From NCBI RefSeq assembly GCF_041146795.1, contig NC_135183.1:9784840-9848839 (forward strand): a DNA stretch of 64,000 nt. Direction: 5' to 3'. This DNA is from Maylandia zebra. Its lineage: Eukaryota; Chordata; Actinopteri; Cichliformes; Cichlidae. The position numbers and the translations under genes were made by a program. Positions 50,701 through 62,700 of this stretch are shown here, one piece after another (position 1 is the first letter of the stretch; each line of letters begins with the position of its first letter). The notes beneath the pieces are model-generated. The model was given only the letters and a program-made list of their open reading frames with translations, made no database searches and was not told the origin of the DNA.

Positions 50701-53700
50701 CCAAGCCGCACGTGTGTTTGTTTGGGAAGCAGCCAGCGCGTAATGGAGGAAATGAGTGTGCCGACTAGAAAAATCAACCGAGCGTGACCGAAGAGAAAAC
50801 AGATGATGGTTCCAATGCCGGAGAGATTGTCGAACGGAAGAGCCATAGAAGTTCCGTAGTGTGAAGGTATTTCGGCTATTTCAAGTCTGACAAAAACAGA
50901 GTAGCGTGCACTGTAAATTGTGCCGAAAGCAAGTCTGGAAATACAATAAACTGGTGCATGCGTCACACTGTGCGCCACGTTATTGTTTCGGTGAAATGAA
51001 TTTCTACAATACTGTTACTGTTAATTCTACTCTCTGCAGTGTTTAAATGCTTACATATACACACAGTTACTGTCCCTCCACACATACGACTCGGTTCTGC
51101 TTCTATGCCCCAGCTTTGTTTACTTTTTCCCACCGAGGCTTCTAGACTTCTGATTGGCCAACATTTCTGCACGGTTAGGAATCTAGCGCCACCTGCTGCT
51201 TTGGCATGTTCATAGCAGCGTTTTCCTTCATTTCTCCCTTTATGTGTGGACGGGATTATTTTTTTTAAAACGAAAACGGAAAATCTCAGTTTTCAAAAAT
51301 ACCCGTGTACGTGTGGATGTAGCCTCAGTCTCTGACTGGAAGCGCTAATTCGTCATTCGGCTTTTGTCAGACTAAAGTAACTGTTAAAACTGTTTGAAAA
51401 GCTAAGCTATACAACAAGGAGAGATTGAGAATTTCCTTTTAGTTCTCAGTTTATTTGATATTGACAAAAGTTAGTCAGTTTTGTCTGTTCTTCTGTAAAA
51501 CAAACTAAGATTTATTTTTAGAATTAATATTTTGTTTCTAAGTGGAATTGACAATTTAGTCTGTTTCGTTTGTTCTATTTTGAAACTTAAACGCTTTAGC
51601 GGCTGCCTTTTGTGTAGTTTGCAATATTTGCCTTTATTTATCTGAAAAAGTCTCATGTTCCTTAAGTACATCTACCCTGTCGAACTTATTATGGGAAATA
51701 AATATTTAAATAAAAACAAGCTGCTGATTATTTCACATTTTACTTGTGAGCAACGGCACATTTAAATCTTACAAATATAGTTATTTGGCTTATATCGTGA
51801 TAGATATCGTTATCGCCTGAAATGAAAAAAACATATCGTGATATGAAAAAATCTCATATCGCCCAGCTCTAGTTTAATGTTGCTTCTTGTTTCCATGCAG
51901 GAAAGAAACATGGCTGCCATGAAAATCCAAGTATTTGTGAGGAATTTTCTTCAGAGGCGCAGAGCTAAGAGGCAGAACCAGGCTGCTGTTGTCATCCAGA
52001 CCTCATGGAGAGGTTATGCAGCCCGCAAAAAGCTGCGACTTAGAAAACAGGCTCAACTTCGGGCTATGCAGCATGAAGCAGCAACCGTCATCCAGGTGTG
52101 TATGTGCGTTATATATCTGAGGGTTAGAAGTGGTGTTTGACAAAGTCACATATGGCTTTGGCTTTTTGAATCTAACTAGATTCAGCTTCTCAGGTGATGG
52201 TTAATCTGACTTTGTTTCTAGTTGTGAATGACTTTGTTCAAGGACATTTTGATGTTCATGATCATCTATTAATGTGCTGTCTAGTAAACACTGTGATTAC
52301 ACTTCTTTTTTTTGGATAATTTTACTGTTTTGTCATATCAAGGATAAATCCAGCATAATGAAGCTACCACGTGTTTTTGTTCTTTGAATTAAATGGGTCT
52401 TATCTTGTCCTTGCAGGCTCAGTGGAGGATGTTTTCAACTATGAGGGCTTACCAGTGCCTCAGATATCATACCATTGTTGTCCAAGCACAATGGCGAATG
52501 AGGAGGGCGGCCTCCGCTTATGGGAAAATCTACTGGGCAACGACAGTCATTCAGAAGTACTCACGAGCATGGGCCATCTCAAAAAGAGACAGAGCACATT
52601 ATCTCTTACTAAGGAGCGCTGTGGTAAAAATACAAAGAGGCTATAGAAGATGGAAAGCTCAGAAAATACAAAAGGAAAACTGTGCGGTCAGAGTGATACA
52701 AGCTGCTTTTAAGAAATGGTACGGAAGAAAAATGTCCCAAAGAACTGCCGCTGCTGTGAGAATCCAGTCCTGGTACAGGATGCAAAAGTGTCTCAATCAG
52801 TACAGAAAGATCAAGGGAAGTGCTTTCCTCATTCAGGCTCAGTACAGAGGCCTTGCACAGAGGCGCCTTTTTCTCACATTAAAACTGCAGCACCACTCAG
52901 CTGTTGTCATCCAGAGTGCCTTCAGAGGGCACGCTGTCAGAAAAGAAGTGTCGGAAATGAGGTGTGCTGCAGTCGTAATCCAGCGCTGGTGCAGAGCTTC
53001 CATAACAAGAGACGCGGAGAGGAAAAAGTTTGTCAGGATGAAACGCGCGGCCGTTACCATACAGGCAGCGTATCGTGGGAAAGTGGCTCGAGACTCTCTG
53101 AAAAAACAGGACAGGGCAGCAGCTGTGATCCAGGCAGCTTTTAGGAAGCACGCTGCCCGTAGGCGCTACCTGATCTTGAAAAGAGCTGCAGTTCTAATAC
53201 AGCAAAAGTACAGAGCAACACTTTTGAGTCGCAAGACAAATAATGAATATAACTCTCTGAGGGCCGCTGTGCTCACTGTGCAAGCTAACTGGAGAGGCAG
53301 AGTGGACAGGAAGAGGATAGAAAAGTGGCATCAGTGTGCATCTTTTATACAGGCTTGTTATCGTCGGCACAAAGTGCAAGCAGAGTACAGAGCCAAGAGG
53401 GCAGCAGCTGTGGTTCTACAGAGCCATTACAGAGCTTATTTGGCTGGAAGGAAGATGAGGAGAGGATACCTAGAAAAGAAAGCGGCATCCATTACTCTCC
53501 AAGCTGCATTCAGAGGGATGAGAGTTAGGGCAGAGTTGAAGAAAAAGCACCAGGCAGCGACTGTCATTCAGGCTTTAGCCAGGATGTTTTTATGTAGGAA
53601 ACGTTATCTTCTGCTTCACAGTGCAGCGATTGTCATCCAGAGCCGATACAGAGCTCTTTTGCTGTGCAGGGTGCAGCTAAATGAATTCAGAAAACTTAAG

Positions 53701-56700
53701 CAGGCGACTGTTAAGATACAAGCTGTGTTTCGGGGATTTAGAGAAAGGCGGGACTTGAAGAGGCAACATAAAGCATCCAGAGCAATCCAAGCTCACTTCA
53801 GGATGCACAGAATGCGTGTGGCTTACCTTGCCCTTAAGTGTGCCTCCATCATTATTCAGGAAAGGTACAGGGCCAAACGGCTCATGGATCAACAGATGCA
53901 GAGTTACAGAACAATGAAACATGCAGTCATAGTAATCCAAGCAGCATACCGTGGCCACAAGGCCAGGAGAAAGATTGCAAACATGCACCAAGCTGCTTCA
54001 GTCATTCAGCGAAAGTTTCTGGCCATCCGGGATAGAAAAAACTTCCTGGCTGTCAGAGTGGCAGTTTTGGCCTGTCAGCAGAGGTACAGAGCAGTAACCC
54101 TGGCAAGAAAAGCACGGCTGGACTATCTCTCAAAGAGAAGGGCAGTAGTTTGTCTACAAGCAGCTTACAGAGGATATGTAGTTCGAAAGCGGCTGTGTAT
54201 TGAGCACATGGCAGCTGTAACAATTCAGTCTCAGTATAGAATGTACCAGCAGAAAAACAACTACAAGAGACTCTGCTGGGCAGCCACTGTATTGCAAACA
54301 CGCTACAGAGCTAACAAAAAGATGAGAGCAGAGGTGCATGCCCTGAGTGTTAAGAAAAATGCAGCTGTTGTCTTACAAGCTGCCTTCCGTGGAATGAAAT
54401 TAAGACAGATGATCAAACTACAGCATCAAGCTGCCAGTGTTATCCAGAGAGCTTACAGAGCTCACTGCGAACACAGGGAGTATCTCACTCTGAAATCCTC
54501 TGTCCTGACTCTTCAGAGAAGATATCGAGCCTCTGTAGCAGCAAAGAAACAGTGGCAAACATATCAGAAACTGCACAGAGCTGCTGTTGTTCTTCAGGCA
54601 GCGTACAGAGGGCAGCAGGTCAGACAGGAAGTTGCTCGTTGGCATCAAGCTGCTACTGTGATCCAGTCTGCCTTCAGAAAACACAGAGAAGTCGTCAAAT
54701 TCCAGGCCATGCGTCTATCTGCCATCATCATCCAGAGACGTCATCGGGCTCGTGTTCTTCAGAGGCAAGAAAGGGAAAACTTCCTAAGAATGAGACATTC
54801 TGCTGTGGTCCTACAAGCAGCTTTCAGAGGTCATCGTGTCAGGTCTGACATTGCCAAGATGCACAGAGCAGCTACTGTCATTCAAGCAAACTTCAGGAGA
54901 TATAAACTTCAATCAGAGTTCAGGCGACAAAGCTGGGCAACCTGTGTCTTACAGCAGAGGTTCAGAGCTCAAAGAACCAGAAACCTTGTGGTGAAACATT
55001 ATCAAGAGGTTAGAAAAGCTGCCATCATTCTACAGGCTGCATATCGTAGAATGAAATCCAGACAGATGATCAAACTACAGCATCAAGCTGCCAGTGTTAT
55101 CCAGAGAGCTTACAGAGCTCACTGCGAACACAGGGAGTATCTCACTCTGAAATCCTCTGTCCTGACTCTTCAGAGAAGATATCGAGCCTCTGTAGCAGCA
55201 AAGAAACAGTTGCAAACATATCAGAAACTGCACAGAGCTGCTGTTGTTCTTCAGGCAGCGTACAGAGGGCAGCAGGTCAGACAGGAAGTTGCTCGTTGGC
55301 ATCAAGCTGCTACTGTGATCCAGTCTGCCTTCAGAAAACACAGAGAAGTCGTCAAATTCCAGGCCATGCGTCTATCTGCCATCATCATCCAGAGACGTCA
55401 TCGGGCTCGTGTTCTTCAGAGGCAAGAAAGGGAAAACTTCCTAAGAATGAGACATTCTGCTGTGGTCCTACAAGCAGCTTTCAGAGGTCATCGTGTCAGG
55501 TCTGACATTGCCAAGATGCACAGAGCAGCTACTGTCATTCAAGCAAACTTCAGGAGATATAAACTTCAATCAGAGTTCAGGCGACAACGCTGGGCAACCT
55601 GTGTCTTACAGCAGAGGTTCAGAGCTCAAAGAACCAGAAACCTTGTGGTGAAACATTATCAAGAGGTTAGAAAAGCTGCCATCATTCTACAGGCTGCATA
55701 TCGTAGAATGAAATCCAGACAGATGATCAAACTACAGCATCAAGCTGCCAGTGTTATCCAGAGAGCTTACAGAGCTCACTGCGAACACAGAGAGTATCTC
55801 ACTCTGAAATCCTCTGTCCTGACTCTTCAGACAAGATATCGAGCCTCTGTAGCAGCAAAGAAACAGTTGCAAACATATCAGAAACTGCACAGAGCTGCTG
55901 TTGTTCTTCAGGCAGCGTACAGAGGGCAGCAGGTCAGACAGGAAGTTGCTCGTTGGCATCAAGCTGCTACTGTGATCCAGTCTGCCTTCAGAAAACACAG
56001 AGAAGTCGTCAAATTCCAGGCCATGCATCTATCTGCCATCATCATCCAGAGACGTTATCGGGCTCGTGTTCTTCAGAGGCAAGAAAGGGAAAACTTCCTA
56101 AGAATGAGACATTCTGCTGTGGTCCTACAAGCAGCTTTCAGAGGTCATCGTGTCAGGTCTGACATTGCCAAGATGCACAGAGCAGCTACTGTCATTCAAG
56201 CAAACTTCAGGAGATATAAACTTCAATCAGAGTTCAGGCGACAAAGCTGGGCAACCTGTGTCTTACAGCAGAGGTTCAGAGCTCAAAGAACCAGAAACCT
56301 TGTGGTGAAACATTATCAAGAGGTTAGAAAAGCTGCCATCATTCTACAGGCTGCATATCGTAGAATGAAATCCAGACAGATGATCAAACTACAGCATCAA
56401 GCTGCCAGTGTTATCCAGAGAGCTTACAGAGCTCACTGCGAACACAGGGAGTATCTCACTCTGAAATCCTCTGTCCTGACTCTTCAGAGAAGATATCGAG
56501 CCTCTGTAGCAGCAAAGAAACAGTTGCAAACATATCAGAAACTGCGCAGAGCTGCTGTTGTTCTTCAGGCAGCGTACAGAGGGCAGCAGGTCAGACAGGA
56601 AGTTGCTCGTTGGCATCAAGCTGCTACTGTGATCCAGTCTGCCTTCAGAAAACACAGAGAAGTCGTCAAATTCCAGGCCATGCGTCTATCTGCCATCATC

Positions 56701-59700
56701 ATCCAGAGACGTTATCGGGCTCGTGTTCTTCAGAGGCAAGAAAGGGAAAACTTCCTAAGAATGAGACATTCTGCTGTGGTCCTACAAGCAGCTTTCAGAG
56801 GTCATCGTGTCAGGTCTGACATTGCCAAGATGCACAGAGCAGCTACTGTCATTCAAGCAAACTTCAGGAGATATAAACTTCAATCAGAGTTCAGGCGACA
56901 ACGCTGGGCAACCTGTGTCTTACAGCAGAGGTTCAGAGCTCAAAGAACCAGAAACCTTGTGGTGAAACATTATCAAGAGGTTAGAAAAGCTGCCATCATT
57001 CTACAGGCTGCATATCGTAGAATGAAATCCAGACAGATGATCAAACTACAGCATCAAGCTGCCAGTGTTATCCAGAGAGCTTACAGAGCTCACTGCGAAC
57101 ACAGGGAGTATCTCACTCTGAAATCCTCTGTCCTGACTCTTCAGACAAGATATCGAGCCTCTGTAGCAGCAAAGAAACAGTTGCAAACATATCAAAAACT
57201 GCGCAGAGCTGCTGTTGTTCTTCAGGCAGCGTACAGAGGGCAGCAGGTCAGACAGGAAGTTGCTCGTTGGCATCAAGCTGCTACTGTGATCCAGTCTTCC
57301 TTCAGAAAACACAGAGAAGTCGTCAAATTCCAGGCCATGCGTCTATCTGCCATCATCATCCAGAGACGTCATCGGGCTCGTGTTCTTCAGAGGCAAGAAA
57401 GAGCAAAGTTTTTGAAGTTTAAACAATCCGCCATAGTTCTCCAGGCAGCACTGAGAGGCTGGCGCGTCAGGAGGGATGTTAGCCTACAAAATCATGCTGC
57501 TGTTGTAATCCAGTCATACTGGAAATGTTTGGTGGAACGACGTATCTTCCAAAGAAAGAAAGATGCAGCTGTGAAACTTCAGCAGAGGATTCGAGCAGTG
57601 CAGCTCGGCAGGCAGGAGAGAAGCAAATACATCCAAGTGAGGCAAGCTGCCATCACACTTCAGAAACACTGGCAAGCCTGGATTGCAAGACAGCAGGTAA
57701 AGTTCATTTGCAGTACAAAAATAAACAGAGTACCGTAATTAAGAGGAACTGCAGCTTGTTTGGAGTCTCACAGTGTTGAAATGTGATTTGTAGTAAGCAG
57801 TCTCAATGTGTTATGTGGAGGGGAAAAAAAGTTGCTGGTTAAATGTAAGCCAATGTTTTTCAGGTACTAAAGGCCGCTCGTGCAGAGAGGAGGCTACGTT
57901 TTACGTCGGCCATATTTCACCATCTCAGTGCCATAAAGATCCAACGAGCACTCAGAGCTCACTGGGCTTTGGAGTCCGCTAAAAGACAGATCCATTCTGT
58001 TATCACCATACAGGTAGAGTCACAAAACATCCACAGTGCTACATCTATTGAAGAGTACAACAGTTTTTACAAATGGCATCTTGACTTTTTTTTTTTTTTT
58101 AAGCGACTGGTGAGAGCGAGGCAACAGAGAAGACGCTATCTGGAGTACAAGCTGAAGGTGGCTACAGCTCAGAGAGCAGTCAGGCACTGGCTAGCTCGTC
58201 GCCACAAGGCTGCGACTGTCATCCAGCAGGCTGTCTGGAAATTCCTCCTCCTCAGGCGTCAGAAGAGGGTTCAGCAGGGTATTCTCAAGGCCCAGGTACC
58301 GTAGTCAGTGCTGAGTGTGGTAAAGATGTTGCCTGTAATTCTAAAGGGGAGAGTCGCAGATTTCCAATTCAGTCTATATTTAGGTGTCCAAAGTTCATTC
58401 AACCCTCAGTCACCTCAGTTAGAACAGCCCATTAAAGATTTGCTAAATCTTTTCTTTCTACAATGATCAGTCCATGACATTATAACTGGGAAACAATTTC
58501 AGGAGGAGGACTGTTTTTAACATCTGACTGTTGCGAACATGGCCTAATTTTACAAAGAAAATATAGGTAACACTTTATATGACAACCCATAGGTAAGCAA
58601 AGAAAGGGATGCACAGAACTCCCCTGTCCCCAGCCACCTCTTCCAGCTCATCTGAGAAACACAGAGATGTTCTCAGGCCAGGCAAGAGATATAAACTCTA
58701 CAATATCTTCTGAGTCTGCCACGGGGCCTCGTCCTGGTGGGACAGACCTAGAACACCTTATCCAGGAGGCATTCTTATCTGCCTCCTGGATAAGAATGCC
58801 TCCTGGATAAGGCACCTCAACTGGCTCCTTTTACTGTAGAGGGTATAGCGGCTCTACAGTAACATTATTTCTAAGTAAAAAGGCCACCCATCATTCCAAG
58901 AAAGCTCATTTCTGACACTTGTATTCCTGATCTCATTCTTTAGGCCATTACCCAGAGCTTGTGACTAGGGCTGGGTGATATGGCCTAAAATCCATATCGC
59001 GATATAATTTGAAGCACGTGCGGTAACGATATATATCGCAATATATTCTTTTCTTCTGTATAACGTATTTTCCACACTATAAGGCACACATAAAATCCTT
59101 TCATTTTCTCCAAAATCGAGAGTGTGCCTTATGTATGAATTCTGGTTGTGCTTACTGACCTCAAACCGATTTGGGCGTGCAGAAATCTGTTAAAAATGTT
59201 TTAGTACAACTTTGGTAAGCCGCACTGCTTGATGGATTGTCAGAGCATTACGGCTGCCATAGTGAGGAGCTTCGCGGAGTAATCTGGGTCCAAAACTCCT
59301 TCTGCTTCAGGTCCCAAAGTCAAATGAACACTGAGCGTTAAAAACGGTCTAAATTCTTTCATCTTTAATAAAATCATCAGCGTTGCTGCTTTACCAGGTG
59401 TAACAATTAAGTTTAACATCCAGGCTTCCATGAAAACAGAATTTCTTAAATTTAACGGAGTTAGAAGTTAACAGGAAGTTAGCTCGCTAGTTTCCACCTA
59501 AACATTTCATACCATGTTCTGACAGAGATTTTTGAAACTAATTAAAACGTACAGCTCTGCTACCACTTCCAACATAAATGAAGACAGAAAACTAAACAGC
59601 AGTGGCGTTTGCAGGGTTACTGAAGTTGGACTACCTGGTGTTTAATGTTGTGCTACGTGATTGCTAGCGACACAGCTATGTTAGCATAACATTAGCACAG

Positions 59701-62700
59701 TGAAGCTGGAGGATGAACGCCAACTTTTTTTCCACTCGATAAAAGTTAACGTGAGGGATTCTGGTGGTCAGGGACGAATGCAATCGCATAGCAGGATGCT
59801 ATACACGGGCCAAACCTCAGTCAGGAGAACAACTGAGACTTTTCATCCACAATAGGTTAGTTATTAATATACTGCAACAACATGGGGATAGGAACAGCTG
59901 TGAGAGAATTCAACATAAATGAATCAAATTTACGGAAGTGGAGGACGCGCAGTTTTTGGCTTTCCCCATATTTCAAAAGTGCTTCATCTCTTTGCTATGA
60001 CTGTCGCCTGGCATAATTTGCAGATGATAATGGTTGTAGCCGCTGCGATGCTTTCAACCAAAACAGGCATCATTAACATGCGGTAGAGCGGTATAGTCAA
60101 AATCTCTATCGTTGGCCAAATTTACATTGTTTCTATCGTATATCGTTTCTATCGCCCACCCCTACTTGTGACCATAGATGAGAGTAGGGACGTAGATTGA
60201 CTGGTAAATCGAGAGTTTCACTTTTACTCTCAGCTCTCTGTTCAGCACAACGGATCGGTTCAGCATCACTGCAACCATAGACCCGTCCGTCTCCCGCTCC
60301 CCTCAGTCATGAACAAGAGCCCAAGATGCTTGGGCCATGGCCTCAGACTTGGAGGTGCTGATTCTCATTCCCACCACTTTATACTTGGCCAGTGTCAGCT
60401 GGAGGCGACAGAACTGATCAAGTCAAAAGAACAACATAATCAATGAAAAGCAGAGATTCTGGGACCACAAAAGTGAAAGCCTCCTGCCACTTTGCTATGC
60501 CTACAAATTCTGTCTATAAAAATTATAAACAGAATTGGTGACAAAGGGCACCCTTGGAAGAATCCAATACCCACTGGGAATGAATCTAACTTATTGCCAG
60601 TAATGTGGACCAAGCTCTTGCAACGGTTGTATAAGGGCCGAATGGCTCATATTAACAAGCAACACACCAAGGAATCAAACCCTCTCGTCTACCGGGGGAA
60701 AAAAACTCCAATATACAGGCAGCCAGCCAAGGACATGCCAAGATACCGCTTGTCACCAAAAGCAACTTCTAGCTGGGACAGAGTCCAGCCCCTGTCCAGG
60801 AGGCTGGTTCCAGAGCTCAAGCTGTGTATTGAGGTGAGCCCGGTTATATCTCTTTGGTACCTTTCAACCTCACACACCAGCTCATGCTCCTCCTCCACCA
60901 GAAAGTTGACGTTTCACCAGCCTCAGTAGCTTGGGATCAGCCCACCAGGGTCTCCCTTGACTGGCACCCGTCACACACTGCACCCAACCCCTATAGCACC
61001 CAACCCTCTCCTGTGGATGGTGGGCCTACAGGAGGAAATGCTCATTTGCCTTCTCCAGGTTGCGTCCGGTCAGGCCTCCAGGCCACCAGGGGCTCTCCTT
61101 CAGGTACCCTCCCCAGACCTGGCTCCAGGGCAGAGCTCCACTAACCTTATCCCAGGCAGGGTGAACTGTTCCCTTGATTGTGTACACATAACGGTCTTCT
61201 AAACAGCTCTTTGTCTGGTTCCTCACCCAGGACCAATTTACCATGGGAGATCCTACCAGGGGCAAAAGGCCTTCCGAGTGCATAGCCCCTGGAATTCTTG
61301 GGACACACAAACCCCTTGACTACAATAATATAGCAAATTACAGAGGAGAATTTATGTAATGCATAAGTAACGTTAATAATTTTATAACTTAAGGTATTTT
61401 ATAGGAAAAAAGACAATTTATACTTTTAAGTACTGCCCAATTTCACGGAAATTTTATGGACAAGCAATTTCCCAATTTTACATCATAAATAAACTGTACT
61501 GTTCTATGGACATGTCATAGTATGGAGTAGATTAATTGTGCCTTTGTATATTATTATTATTATTATTATTATCTTTTTTTTTTTTTTTTTACATCTTTTC
61601 TTAATATTCATCATGTTTGTGAGTATGACAGATCTTTTAAAAATAAAATTGATTTCTCCCAACCCCTGAGTTTTTGTAGGTAACTATAATGACATTGTTA
61701 TTAAAAGAAAAATAAATTGAAATTCAATTTAATGATGGAGGAATCACTCCCTTAGTTGCAGGCTGTGTTTTAAAGTGTTACCAAAATTAAAAGCAACAAC
61801 TTGTTATCCAGTCTTTACTTTATCCTCATCATTTTGATATTTGTTGACAATGTAGTCAGCAAAATGTTGTTACAACCTACAAAGTAAGGCAGTAACAGCC
61901 TTGCTGGGATCATTTCTTTAATTTTGCTGTTAATATTTAATACTTCTAATAACAGTTTACACTAGCAAAATGTTTGCTATGAATTGATGGAAATCAAATA
62001 ATTTTATACACATTTTGCCCTGAAAATTGTTAACTTATTTAGTTTTCCAACAGTTTGAAACTAATGTGAGTTTTTGTTTTGTTTGTTTGTTTTTAATTTA
62101 ATTTAATTTTAACCACTTTCTCCTTCTAGGCTCTGTGGAGAGGACACTGCTCCCGCAGATTGAATGACAATCCCAAGATTGTAAAGCTGAGGCACCGCTT
62201 ACGTGTGGTCACTGCCAGTGTCCGAGAGGAAGACAAACTGTGCAATAAAACCTCATGTGCACTGGACTACCTTCTTCGTTATAAACACTTCTCGTACATT
62301 CTGGAGGCCTTGAAAAATCTTGGTAAGGCTTTTTGTTGTCTACTCGTTTCCCCTCATGCTGAGTACAAAAATGGAAAAATAGTTTTAAACAGCATTTTCC
62401 CTGCAAGTCATCCCACAGCTTTAGATGTGGCAACTTATGTAACACTAAACAGCTTAATGACAATATCTTTGGCTCACCCCACCACAGCACTGAACAAACG
62501 CCATGCAAGTTATAGTTTACTCAGCTTACGATCAGACATTATTTTCAACTGAGTGAATGAGCACACGTGAGCCATGACGAATTATTTCACATATCATTAT
62601 GAGAGGCAGAAGATGCATGTAGTTCCTACCAAACATTTAGATGGTCCCAGTAATATAGTTACTTTTCACTGTGAAGTAACAGTGATTTCTGGAAGTGTTC

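Larger units (their letters stand above)
58596..61315 (-). mobile_element. Non-LTR retrotransposon fragment in ASPM intron 21, interrupted by a hAT element
   Basis: On the minus strand the 5' side (61315 leftward) includes 'CCTGGTAGGATCTCCCATGG', and mid-parts read the complement of 'CATGGCCTCAGACTTGGAGG', coding an [14 protein letters not shown]-like reverse transcriptase segment. The 3' side includes 'CCACCTCTTCCAGCTCATCT' in the plus direction. This order matches a very common fish LINE whose clade I do not assign. It has internal deletions and no long open frame. The hAT copy at 58966-60164 splits it. Confidence 0.65.

Noticed and set aside
54418..57312. Repeated minus-strand open frames of about 88 codons spaced 657 bp apart
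   Set aside because: They are antisense shadows of the ASPM tandem array, repeated only because the array is.
54405..57402. Direct repeats considered as a CRISPR or satellite array
   Set aside because: Units are in-frame coding sequence with IQ motifs and no spacers, in a vertebrate gene.
60492..61310. Several overlapping open frames of 80-145 codons
   Set aside because: They fall in the degraded LINE and are interrupted or antisense; no conserved motif beyond the repeat itself.
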